Source: Ophiosphaerella korrae (taxonomy: Eukaryota; Ascomycota; Dothideomycetes; Pleosporales; Phaeosphaeriaceae). From it: a DNA stretch of 57,202 nt. Made by a program: the position numbers and the translations under genes. Location: positions 1-57,202 of the forward strand of contig JALNQF010000261.1 of NCBI GenBank assembly GCA_028456385.1, given 5' to 3'. The notes beneath the pieces are model-generated. The model searched no databases, was not told the origin of the DNA, and saw only the letters and a list, made by a program, of their open reading frames with translations. Of the stretch, positions 12,190 through 23,109 are shown one piece after another (position 1 is the stretch's first letter; the number at the start of each line of letters is the position of its first letter).

Positions 12190-13640
12190 AGAGAAGTAAA
12201 GTGTAAGTAGCGTATAGTCTAGCTAACACGATAGTAGAAAGTTTAACTAAGAAAGTAGCTAAAGCATCTATAAGTAGTTATAAATTAGATAATATAGTAT
12301 AGAAAGTAATTAGGAAATATATAAATAACTTAATCTCTAAAAAAGAAAATATAAAAATAGTAATTAACACTTTAGAGACGTAGAATAAGGAACTATAGGA
12401 CTATATAAAGTAAAATAAAGTATAGATTAAAGCTATTATTAAAGGCTAGAACTAAATAGAACTAATTACCTTAAGATTAGAGATAAGCGCGACAAAGAAA
12501 CTACCTAAGATACCTATACTTAAGAAATTTAATAGAACAAGAGAGAAACTAAGACCTTTTATAGCGTTAGTATAACTCTAAATAGATATATAAGTACTAT
12601 ACTTTAATATAGAAGAAAAGAAGGTAATATATATTAGAATATACCTTAAAGAAGATATAATAAGATAGTTTAAGCCTTACTAGATAGACTATATAATATA
12701 TACTCTAATAATATAAAAAGATAAAACTAGAGCTATCTTTAAAAGTTATAAATACTTTACTAAATAAATAAGAGTAGTATTTAGAGATATAGACATTATC
12801 TAATAAGCTAAAAAAAAGCTTAAAAGGCTTATATAAAGTAAAAGTATTCTTAAATATATATTATAGTTTAAATAACTATTATAGAATATAGAATAGAATA
12901 AATTAGCCCTAATATTACAATTTAAATAAAGACTAAATATAAAAATCTAATATAAAATAATTTATATAAAGAAACTAAAGATACTAAAAGCTCTAAAATA
13001 ATAGGTAATATAAATTAATAATAATCTTTAAGAATAGAAAAAAAATAAGTATAGAAGCTAACTTAAAAACTAAGATATTAGAGACCCTATAATCCTTAAT
13101 ACTAATAAGGATAAGAAGAAAAAAAAAAGAAAGACTTTACGTACTTTAGCTATAGTAAGAAAAGCTACTACTTTAAAGACTATAAATCTAAATAAAAAAG
13201 AGATATAGTATATTATAAATATAAAAAACTAGGATATTTTATAAAAGATTATAGAAGTAAAAACTATAAAAAAGATAAAAAAGCTTAGTTAAAGATAACT
13301 AAAAGTAAAAAGGAAGTACTAAAAGTATAAGCTAAACCTTAAAAGAAAGTAGCTAGGAGTAAAGAACTATAATATATAATACTCTACTAGACCTTTTATT
13401 ATAAAGATAACTACTATATATATTATTCTAGTAAAGAGGTAGTAAGATAGTTTTTATAAAAGAATAAAGTAGTAGTAATAAAAGAAAGAATAAAGGTATA
13501 GTTAGAAGAAATAGCGTATATAATAAACCTACTAATAAAAGACTTAGAAAAGGAAGAGCTCTAGATTCTATTAATCTAAGCTAAAGAACTAGTACTAGAT
13601 AAAGAGACTACTATAGCTTCTTTAGAAGAATAATAAGAAA
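12190..13640 (+). pseudogene. gag: Element D gag remnant
   Basis: The capsid-like core begins near 12500 (IPILKKFNRTREKLRPF) and continues to about 12960. Two zinc-knuckle remnants lie at about 13134-13190 and 13205-13260, with Tyr replacing Cys and His. A Lys/Glu-rich linker follows. It aligns with the gag of H (37480-38640). There is no ATG start, and many TAR codons interrupt the frame. Confidence 0.75.
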
Positions 13641-16600
13641 GTAAGAAGTAAGTTAGTATAAAAGGTATAGAATATACCTAGCTAGATATATATAGCTATA
13701 ATAGCTATATAATAATAGATATAGAAGAATAAAATAAATAATAGAAGTTTATTTAGAAATACTTACTAGCTATAAGTATAGAAGAAGTATATAAAGACTA
13801 GAAAGAATATAACTTTAAAGAAATAAAGTTTATACTATTCTAAAAATAGATAAAGTAATATATAGTTATAGTAAAAAGAATACCTATATAAAGAGAGTAG
13901 TAATACTTTATAAAGAAAACGTAATAGATTAATAAAGCTTATATACTAAGAGTACTAGTAGTATACTATATCCTAATATAAGATATACCTAGAAAAGATA
14001 AATACTAGAAAGGAGATAATAAAATAATAAACCTTAAATATCTAGTATACTTTAAAGTATTATAGTTATTATACCTAGATAAAAACTATATTATATATAA
14101 GAACTTAAAAGTAAATAACTATATATAGCCTATATAAAGAAAAGGCTATAATTATATAAAAGTAATTCTAGTAGAAGATATCTAAGGATAGGAAATAATA
14201 CTAGAAGAAGAGTACGTAGTAACAAAACCTAGACTAAAACTATCTAAGAAATACGTCTAAGGAAGACTATAGTATAAATATACGTATAATAAATATCTAA
14301 AATATAAAGAATATAAACTTAAAATAGAGCTATAGCCTTAAAAAAATAGATAATTTATAAAAATACCTAAGTAAGAATAGCTAGAAAGTATAGGAGGCCT
14401 ATATATTATAAAAAAAAGTATATACTAAAGAAAGAAAGTATAAATAATAATTAATAGTAGAGCTATAAAGAACTTTATATCTAAGAAGTTTATAGAAATA
14501 TAAGGAATACGTTATATAATAAAGAAATACCCTTAATTACTAAGTATAATTAAAAGAAAGCTATTCTAAGAACCTATTAGGTTTAAAATAGTACTTTCTA
14601 TACTAGAACTAGAAAGAATAATAATTAAAAATATAGTTATAGATATAATAATAATTAATAATAAATAAAATATAATCTTAAGAATACTATAGTTATAGAT
14701 AACTAATCTATATATTAATTAAAAAACAAGAAAAATTAACTACTATAAAATAGATATATTAAAAGCTAATATAAATACTTATAAAGGAAAATTTCCTAAA
14801 AAATATAAGAAATAAGAAAAATAGATTATAGAACCTAAAGACTATCTTCTAGAATATTAGCTATAGGACTTAATAATAGAACTAGTAGAAGATAAAGATA
14901 TAAGATAGAGCCTAGTCTATAGGAAAACTAAAGAAGAATCTAAAATTAAATAAGTATTTATTAAAAATATAATAAAAAAAAGATAGATATAAGAATCTAA
15001 ATCTTTAGTAGTATATAGACTTATATTTATAGATAAGAAAGGAATAAATAATAAAAGACTCTATATAGATTTTAGAAAAACTAATATCTCTTACTATAAA
15101 TAAATAAAATATAAGATAAGCTATAGAAAGTAAAGATCTTTATAAAACTAGATATCTAAAACGCCTACTACTAAATTAGAATTAAAGAAAGTAATAAATA
15201 GAAAATAGTATTTAGAATATAATATATACTATATAAATACCTAGTTATACTCTTTAGATTAATAAACGCACTAGTAGTATTCTAAGAAAGAATTAATATA
15301 GTACTAAGAGAATACTTAGACGTATTTATATTTATATACCTAGATAATATCTTTATATTCTTAGAAATAAAAGAAGAATATATATAATATATATATAAAG
15401 TACTAGAAAGACTAGTAAAAAATAAACTATTTTTTAAAATAAGAAAATATAAATTCTATATAAAAGAAATAGATTTCTTTAGATTTATTATAGAACGAGG
15501 AAAAATTAAAATTAACTTAAAAAAGATTAAATTAATTAATAAATAGCTAACACTAAGAAACCTAAAAGAAGTATAATAATTTTATAGATTAGTAAACTTC
15601 TATAAAAAGTTAATAGTAAGATAGTCTAAAGATATAGAACTTATAACAAGACTTATAAAGAAGGATATACTATTTAAATAAATAAAGGAATAAAATAAAG
15701 TATTTTATAAAATTAAAAAAAAGTTTATAGAAAACCTAGTTATTAGAATATATAACCTAGACCTACTAGTAATAGTAAAAATAGATGTATCTAACTTAGT
15801 CTATAGAATAGTACTAATATAGGAAAACTTAAAAACTAAATAAGAATACTTAGTTAAATACTTCTTTAAGAAAATAAAGCTAGTAGAGCTTAACTACTTA
15901 ATTTATAATAAAGAGATACTAGTAATTTATAAAGTATTTAAATAATAGAGAGTATACTTATAAAAAGTAAAGTACTAAATAAAAGTCTATATAGACTATA
16001 AAAATCTTATAAGATTTATAATAAATAAAGACTTATTATAATACTATATAAGATAGAAGGAATTCCTATTAATATTTAATATAGAAATTATATATATAAA
16101 AAGAAAAGATAACTAACTTATAGATACTCTTAGTAGAAGACTAGACTTATAAGAAGAAGTAAATACTACTAGTATAGTTTTAGTAAAAAATAAAGAAAGA
16201 TACCTAGTCTTAAATATACTTAAAATAGCTACTACTTTTAAAAGAATAAGTAGTAAACTAAATAAATAGATTTAGAAAATAATATAAGAAGTATCTAAAG
16301 AAATAAAAAAACTAGAAATCTAAGAAGGATTTATATAAGCTTATAGAAGAATATATATTCTAAAAAAGATCTAAAGAGAATTTATATAATATATAAAGAG
16401 TATTTAGTAAAAGTTAGATATAATAGAATAATAAGTATATTAATAAAGTAAGATAAATCCTTAAAGGATTTATAGGCTTATAAAGGTATTTATATATCTA
16501 AAAAGTATATATAATTCTAAGTAGCTCTAAAGGTAATTTTAGAGGTACCTAAAGAGCTTAAAGGGAGGTTTAAAGAGAGAAGCTTAAAGAGAAGTTTTAG

Positions 16601-17890
16601 GTAAGAGGAAAAGTACCTATAATATAATAATTCTATAAATTACTAGTATATAAATACTAAGGAAATAATAAAACTTTAGATAGATTACTATAAGACTACT
16701 ATATTCTAAAAGTAAAATAACTAGTAATAGAAGTACTATAAGACTATATAAAATATTATAGAAATAAATATAGTAGATATATACTATATAAGATATTATA
16801 ACTAGTTAAAGTACTAAAATAACTATAAAAAGTTATTATAATAAACTTTATTATAAAGTTACCTAAGTTAAAAGACTTAATATTAAGAGTTAAGTATAAT
16901 AGAATTCTAATAATAGTAGATAAGCTTATAAAATATTTATACTTTAGGCTATATAAAGAAAAAAGTAAGATAGAAGTTACTATATACTAAGTTCTAAGAA
17001 CTATAATTAGTTAATATAGACTTCTAAATAAAATTATTATAGATAAAGATATAAGATTTATATTAAAACTATAGAAAATAATAATAGTATAAATAAGAAT
17101 TAATTATATAATATTAATAGTATATTACTTATAGATAGATAGATAATTAGAATATATAAACTAGATAGTAGAATAGTACTTAAGATACTACTTTAACTAT
17201 AACTAGAACAACTAAGTATAGTTACTACTTATAGTATAGTTAGTATATAATAGCGTAAAGAATATAGTAATAAAAGTATTACTTTTTTTTATAAATTATA
17301 GATTTAACCCTAGTATATATTAAACGCTAAGATCTAAAGAATCTTAGTCTTTAAGAAGAGAAAATCTTATAAATAGACTTAAAGAGATATATAATTAATT
17401 AAAATAGAACGTAGAATTCCTATATAATTAAATAGTAAAATACTATAATAAAAAATATAAAGAAGAACTCTAATTTAAAGAAGAAGAAAAAGTATAGTTA
17501 GTATAAAAAAATATTAAGAGTAAATAACTAAGCTTAAAACTAGATTACGTTAAAATAAGACTATATAAAATTAAGAAAGAAGTTATACTAGTTATATTTA
17601 AACTAAAGCTACTAAATAAAATAAAGATATACTTAACTTTCTATATAGTGCTACTTATAATAGTACTATAGAACGTAGAACTACTAGTATATAAAGTAGA
17701 TATATATAGAGAATAAGAGAAATAAGAAGTTAAAAAAATTCTATAATACTAGTTCTATAATAGAAAGAACTATTACTTAGTAAAATAGATAGGTATAGAT
17801 AAAAAAGGATAACTATAAGAGAAAATATAGAAACTAGAAGATAATCTTAACTACTCTAAGAAACTAAAGGAGTTCTAAAATTAAAATCCT
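13640..17890 (+). pseudogene. pol: Element D pol remnant
   Basis: The linker is followed by the protease remnant (about 14450), then RT with catalytic YLDN at 15337-15348, RNase H (about 15770-16150), integrase and a chromodomain-like segment (about 17690-17880). The first catalytic aspartate of the integrase reads Asn near 16852. A stretch before the RT palm (near 15090) is shorter than in A and H. The integrase zinc-binding region is split by the insertion at 16392-16622. Confidence 0.82.
16392..16622. mobile_element. MITE-like 231-bp insertion in pol of D
   Basis: A, H, I and G have no equivalent of this segment: their sequence passes directly from GAATTTATA to the ATTCTA region. Here TATAATA flanks the extra DNA on both sides (16385-16391 and 16623-16629), a likely 7-bp target duplication. 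The ends are only loosely inverted (TATAAAGAGTATTT against TTATAGGTACTTTT). Inside there is a near-palindrome AAATCCTTAAAGGATTT (about 16455) and two copies of an AGCTTAAAG-AG-TTT motif (about 16557 and 16590). There is no coding capacity. A small non-autonomous DNA transposon is the best guess. Confidence 0.5.
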
Positions 17891-18404
17891 CTAGAGCGCC
17901 TTAAGGTAAACTAAGAAAATTAACGTTACTACTACTAGATAGAGAGGTAATAAGAATACCTAATACTATAGGAATAGCCTCTACTATAGCTTTAAAATTA
18001 AGCTTAGACTTTATAAAAGTAGCTTACGTAATAAACTTCTTATTATTTAAAGCTTTTATTTTATAAAGATAAACTAGATAAGTATAATTTTTTACTTATA
18101 TACTTAGAATCTAATTATATTCTTTTTTAGCTTTAGCAATCTATTTAGATAATTTATCTTAAGTATAGTTAATAGCTCTCTCTATTATAAATAAGTATAG
18201 ACGCGTAAATAAGTATTATTAACTTATACTCTATAAGAGATATACTAGAAAGATTATAAGATATATAAGTATTAGTATAAATATATACTTTATAGGCTTT
18301 ACTATATTTTAAAGAAATATACTCTATAAAAAGATTTAAAGATTTATAATAAAAATAAAAAAATATAGTAATACTATAATATAATATATAATCTACTAAT
18401 TAAA
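17890..18404 (+). other. Element D post-pol region, first part
   Basis: This corresponds to A 2880-3400. The antisense frame seen in other copies is disturbed here by small deletions near 18130-18150, so it is not 303 nt long. The short sense frame is also eroded. The region continues at 53354-53477 after removal of E. Confidence 0.6.
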
Positions 18405-18830
18405 TATTACTAGCTACTTATTATTAACTATAGGCACCTATATAAGGTGTTAGTAGATTAAGAGTTAATAGTAAAAGCTTAGAGGTAATCTATAATAACT
18501 ATAAACAATAGAAGATATTATATAACTATCTTGTATTAGCGTTCTATAGTTAAAGGATTAAATTACTAATACTATCCTAATAATATATATCTTACTAACT
18601 ATATACTTATTATAATCTATAATCTATAGTTGCTAAAACTAGTAGATTATAGATTATCTTAATCTATAATCTATTAACGCTAAGAGTCTATAGATTATAA
18701 ATTAGTCTAGGTATCTTAGTTATATATAGTCTCCTAATTAAGATTATTACTTTACTTATCTTATACTTTATTAGTACCTAAGTTAGGACTAATTAGCTCT
18801 ATCTCGATTCCTTCTATTATACCTATAATA
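18405..18830 (-). repeat. 3' LTR of element E
   Basis: 426 bp, the same length as the 5' LTR at 52923-53348. On the plus strand it starts TATTACTAGC and ends CCTATAATA, followed by the pyrimidine-rich complement of the polypurine tract (CTATCTCCTCTCC). Confidence 0.9.
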
Positions 18831-19230
18831 CTATCTCCTCTCCTAAGTAGGTCTTAGTTTACCTATCTTAGAGCTAAAGTTATTAGTCTAGTTTCTTTAT
18901 TAATATAGAGTTCTTTATCCTCTTTTATAACTATTTTATCTACACGTTATTACTATCTCCTTACTAATTGCGTGTTACGTAATAGTATTAAAATATTTCT
19001 TTATTTTTATTATACTTCTCCTAAATTAAATCCTAAGTCTCTTCCTTATATTATTTCTATAAATAATAGTAGAGCTTATAAAGCGTATATTTATATAAAT
19101 ATATATAGCTCTTATAATATATCTAGTATTTCTCTTTCTAAGTATATATTTATTATACTTATTCTTATATCTAAGCTTAATAATAATAGGGAAAGCTATT
19201 AACTAGACTTAAGAGAAATTACTATCTTAA
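18831..19230 (-). other. Element E post-pol region next to its 3' LTR
   Basis: This is the LTR-proximal half of the post-pol region. It starts with the complement of the polypurine tract. It matches G 22406-22805 and I 45549-45948 base for base apart from C/T and G/A changes. A 76-codon plus-strand frame here is antisense to the element and lacks ATG, so I do not call it a gene. F was inserted at 19230. Confidence 0.65.
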
Positions 19231-19528
19231 TATAAGGGAGTTATCTCTTATATCTTTTATTTTCGCACTAATATTAGTAAGTTTATAACTTACTAATATA
19301 GCAAACTTACTAATATTATAAACTTACTAATATTGCGAACTTACTAACATGTTAGTAAGTTTACAACTTACTAACATTTAACTACCTTTCTACTTTTAGT
19401 TAGCGCTTAGTAGGCTACTAGGTATATATACCTAGTACTTACTTAGATAGCTTTATCTACTATTTACTCTTTTTAATTAATTATTAAAACTACCTTATTA
19501 AGTTATCTTACGTAAAGTCTACCTTATA
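19231..19528 (+). repeat. 5' LTR of element F
   Basis: It begins TATAAGGGAGTTATCTC (TGTAAGGG in the 3' LTR) and ends TCTACCTTATA. It contains the inverted-repeat array described at 19280-19378. It is 44 bp shorter than the 3' LTR because one array module is missing. Confidence 0.9.
19280..19378. repeat. Inverted-repeat array in the LTR of F
   Basis: Alternating copies of TTAGTAAGTT and its complement AACTTACTAA, separated by short spacers such as TATA, ATATAG, ATTG and ACATG, fill about 100 bp. The 3' LTR has the same array with one more 44-bp module (about 32782-32935). It may be a set of binding sites or a hairpin-forming region. Confidence 0.8.
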
Positions 19529-19780
19529 TAATAGTAGATCTCTATAAATATTTTACTTTTATAGGCTTCTCTATAACCTAGAACTACGCTAGTAGCCTTT
19601 TTACTTGCGCTAGAGTTACTATAAGATAGCTAATTGTAGCTAACTCTTAATTAAGCCTAGCTAGCTAAAAAGAACTATACTACTAGGAATTAGATCCTAC
19701 CTTAGCTACAGCGCGCTAGGTAGCCCCTTAAGTTTACTATATTATAGTTCTAGTTAAGGTTTCTAGCGCTCCCTTTTTAC
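19529..19780 (+). other. Leader of element F
   Basis: About 250 bp between the 5' LTR and the first plausible gag frame. The bases after the LTR (TAATAGTAGATC) could be a damaged tRNA primer-binding site of the TGGTAGCAGA type, but this is only a guess. No other feature is visible. Confidence 0.35.
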
Positions 19781-20640
19781 TAGTACTAGCGCTAACGTTC
19801 TAGAAAGAAATATATACTAAAGAAGAGTAGTTTAACTACTTTATAGGTTATAAAGCTTTAGCTTATACCTACTACGTATACCTAGGTAAGGGCGTACTTA
19901 TACTAGGTATTAAACCTAGGTAGTAGCGCTAGGGAAAGAAAAGACCCCTAAACCTACGCAAATTACTAGCGCTTAATTTATAAGAACTAAGTAATAAAGC
20001 GCCCTAGACTCTACTAAAACCTTTACTAGCTAGCGCTAAAGATCTAAATCTCTACAAACTAATAGCTAAACGTACTAATATAGTATATAACTACTATAAC
20101 TTAGCTTATTATACTATAACTTAGTTATATAAAAAATCTTCTATCCTCTTAAAAGCTAGCCTCTTAAACTAAAATAATACTAGCTTATAACCTCTTTATT
20201 ACTTAAACTAAGCGTACTTATAAGATAAAGATATACTATAAATAGTAGACTATAGATCTAGTAAAGAACTAAGAGAATACTCTAGAGCTACTATACTATA
20301 AAAAATCTATAAAATACGCGCTAGAACTAAGTCTCTAGAAAAATAGACCTAAAGACCTACTATACTAACTACTCTAATAAAAAAAGTACTAAGTAACTTT
20401 AATATACTAGCGTAGAAAGATATATAGCTACTTATATAGTAATAGACTCTAAAATAGATATAGAAATAGAAGACTAATTCTTTAAATATAACTTCTAACT
20501 AGATATAGAGCTAGAACTAGAGCCTAACTTAGACTAGGATTTAGAAAATAACGTTCCCTAAGCCTAAAGCCTTAACCTAAGGATTATATAAACTAGAAGA
20601 GCGTAATTAACTACTAAAGTATAACCCCTAGTATAGCTAT
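19780..20640 (+). pseudogene. gag: Element F gag remnant
   Basis: With TAR read as Gln, an open frame runs from about 19780 to 20450. It includes a stretch rich in Tyr, Gly and Lys (near 19850-19930) and a Gln/Lys/Ile-rich helical tail. After about 20450 the reading shifts to an acidic stretch (Asp/Glu/Leu-rich, 20450-20560). I see no clear zinc knuckle and no known capsid motif, so gag is inferred from its place between the leader and the protease region. Confidence 0.45.
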
Positions 20641-21975
20641 ATCTTATACACTTGCCTATAGAATATAGATAGTCTAGTACAAGAAACTACTAACTAATCT
20701 AATAGAAGCTAAGCTAAACTAATTCTTATTTACTAGCTTCTTAGGTAAAGACTCTATAGTACCCTATATAGCTAGAACCCTAGCTAATAATAGAGCTAAC
20801 GTAAACTTTATTTAACAAAAATTTACCTAGAAGACTACAAAATTATAAACTATCTAGCTACTTTAACTTATTATCTATAAAGGATATAATAGTTCTCTAT
20901 CTAAGTCTATTACGCATTAGGTTAAGTTCTACCTATAAGTAGGCGCGTATATTAAATAGACCTCCGCCTATATTATTAAAAACGTAGGCTAATTTAACTT
21001 TATTCTAGGATTTTTATAGTATAAGGCCTATACTATTAAACTTAACTACTACTATAGAACGTTATTATTCTCTAACACTTACTACTAATAGTACTACTAG
21101 ATAACTAACAAAATCCCCTTAGTAGTATACTATAGCGTACCTAGATATTACTCTACTATAGCCTTAAAGAAGCTAGTACTTAAACTATTATCTACTCTTA
21201 TAGGGCCTCTAAGTAGGTACCCTAATAGGTATAAATAGAATTTGTTAATAGATATTTAAACTATTAGTTATTATATAATTAAGGCTTTTACTAGAAGAAG
21301 TAGATATACGCTTATAGTACTTACTTTAAATAGAATACTACTACTAGTATACTACTATAAAGTAGCTAGAGAAGTAGATTACGTATAATTTTATAAACTA
21401 CTACCTATAGTAGAGCTTAAAGATATTTTATTTATAGAACTACTCTAACTATATTAAGACCTAATACTCTATTTTAATAAGAAAGCTACTAAAGAACTTC
21501 TCTCTTATAAGCTATACAACCTAGAAATTACTCTTAAACCTAGCGTAAAAATCTTAGACGCTAAACCTTACCTTTTTACTAAAAAATAAGACAAAGTAAT
21601 CTAGAAATATATCTAAGAAATAGAAGGTAAAGGCTTTATTAATAAATATAGCTCTTTAGCTAGGAATAACTTACTAATTATAGCTAAACTAGATAGTAGC
21701 TTACAAGTCTACGTAAACTACTACAAGCTAAACAAATCTACTATTAAAGACTAGTACTTTATTCTATTCTTTAGGGAAATACTAGCTTACTTAAACAAGG
21801 TAAAGATATTCTCTAAATTTAACGTAATATACGCCTTTTACTACTTACGTATTACTTTAAATTTAGAATAGCTAACTACTTTTGTTACCTACTTTAGTAT
21901 ATATACCTATAAGGTAGTACCTTTTAGCCTTACTAACGTACTAGCTACTTTCTAGCGTACTATTAACTTAGCCCT
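20640..21975 (+). pseudogene. pol: Element F pol remnant, first part (protease region, RT fingers and palm)
   Basis: From about 20720 the frame is largely open, with scattered TAA/TAG at former CAR codons. Possible protease sequence is at about 20720-21150. The RT is recognised by YKLNKSTIKD near 21730 and by the first catalytic motif (N-V-x-YAFYYLRIT, Asp changed to Asn at 21821), followed by PFSLTNVLATFQ at about 21920-21955. It breaks at GCCCT (21971-21975) and continues at 29009 after G. Confidence 0.8.
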
Positions 21976-22405
21976 TGTAACGGGCCTCTTGTCGTTAACT
22001 ACAGGTACCTATCTTAAAGGGGGTTAGTAGATTACAAGGTAATAGTAAAAGCTTAGGGGTAATCTATAATAACTATAAACAATAGAAGATGTTTTGTAAC
22101 TATCTTGTATTAGCGTTCTGTAGTTAAAGGATTGAATTACTAATACTATCCTAATAATACGCATTACTAATAACTATATACTTACTGTAATCTATAATCT
22201 ATATTTACTAAGATTAATAGATTATAGATTAGCTTAATCTATAATCTACTACTACTAAGAGTCTATAGATTATAGATTACTCTAGGTGTCCTAATTATAC
22301 ATAGTTTCCTAATTAAGGTCGTTACTCTACTCGTCCTATACTTTGTTAGCGCCTAGACTAGGACTAATTAGTTTTATCTCGATTTCTTCTATTACGCCTA
22401 TAACA
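21976..22405 (-). repeat. 3' LTR of element G
   Basis: 430 bp; on the plus strand TGTAACGGGCC to GCCTATAACA, followed by the complement of the polypurine tract (CTATCTCCCCCTCTAGG). It retains TG/CA ends. Compared with the 5' LTR it differs mainly by C/T and G/A changes. Confidence 0.93.
22187..22286. repeat. Palindromic ATAGATTATAGATTA array in the family 1 LTR
   Basis: Copies of TAATCTATAATCTAT and its complement alternate over about 100 bp, separated by TACTAAGA-like spacers. The same array occupies the same place in the LTRs of A, E, H and I, and is altered or expanded in B and D. It lies in what should be U3 or R and may bind a protein or fold as RNA. Confidence 0.8.
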
Positions 22406-22542
22406 CTATCTCCCCCTCTAGGCAGACCTTAGTTTGTCTATCTTAGGGCTAAGGTTATTAATCTAGTTTCTTTATTAATATAGAGTTCTTTATCCTCCCT
22501 AATACCTATTTTATCTACGCGTTGTTGCTATCTTCTTACTAA

Positions 22543-22758
22543 TTATATATTACGCAATAGTATTAAAATATTTCCTTGTTCTCGTTGTACTTCTCCTAAG
22601 TTAAACCCTAAGTCTCTTCCTTGTATTATTTCTACAAACAATAGTAGAGCGTATAAGGTATATATTTGCGCAAATATGCGTAGTTCTTGTAACGTATCTA
22701 GTGTTTCTCTTTCTAAGTATATATTTATTACGCTTATTCTTACGTCTAAGCTTAACAA
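22543..22758 (-). pseudogene. Short sense frame between pol and the 3' LTR of G
   Basis: A 71-codon stretch without any stop, starting at a TTG rather than ATG, with ordinary protein composition (LERETLDTLQELRIF near the start, then a hydrophobic helix-like segment and GRDLGFNLGEVQREQG). If TAR is read as former CAR, the frame continues towards and into the LTR and joins upstream to the pol frame, so it may be the C-terminal tail of pol or a small separate protein. The same region is present but more damaged in A, E, H and I. I know no family that it matches. Confidence 0.4.
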
Positions 22759-22805
22759 TAATAGAGAAAGCTATTAACTAGACTTAAGAGAAATTACTAT
22801 CTTAA

Positions 22806-23108
22806 ATTATAGAGGCTAAAGCTAAGCGCAAGCGTATCTAAGAGCTTACGCAGAGTAAGCTAGTAGAGAATTAGGCTCGTCTCTCTTGTCTTTGTAAGAT
22901 AAAGGCCTTAAATAATAAGAAATTAGCCGAGTAGTTAGTAGCTCTAGAAGCTAAGCTAGATCTAGATAAGGCGTTTAGTATTACTATAGCAGGTCCTACG
23001 CTAGACGTCCCTATTGTCTCTCTATTTGTCGTTAGTAATGTTAATTCTCTTAGTTCGCCGCTAGGCGTTCTAGAGAGTTTTAATTTTAGAACTCCTCTAA
23101 TTTCTTAG
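22806..23108 (+). pseudogene. Antisense 303-nt frame with coiled-coil composition (best copy, in G)
   Basis: On the strand opposite to pol, this frame reads from 22806 to a terminal TAG at 23106-23108. There are only three internal stops (22839, 22872, 22932), each TAA or TAG in a place that suits a former Gln. A fourth Gln codon is still CAG here (22851-22853) but is TAG or TAA in A, E and I, which directly shows the CAR-to-TAR change. The first 60 residues are rich in Lys, Ala, Glu, Leu and Gln (EAKAKRKRI, then NNKKLAE and LVALEAKLDLDKAF), as in a coiled coil; the rest is Ser/Val/Leu-rich. The frame is open further upstream to about 22740, but no ATG is present. It may be a chance shadow of the pol 3' end, so the call is tentative. 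Confidence 0.45.
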
Positions 23109-23109
23109 A

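Noticed and set aside
18972..19202. Open frame of 76 codons on the plus strand in E
   Set aside because: It is the same antisense shadow as in A, kept because RIP changes leave this frame without stops.
22187..22286. CRISPR-like array in the LTR
   Set aside because: The repeats are short, palindromic and in both orientations, with no unique spacers of even length, and they recur inside every LTR of the family.
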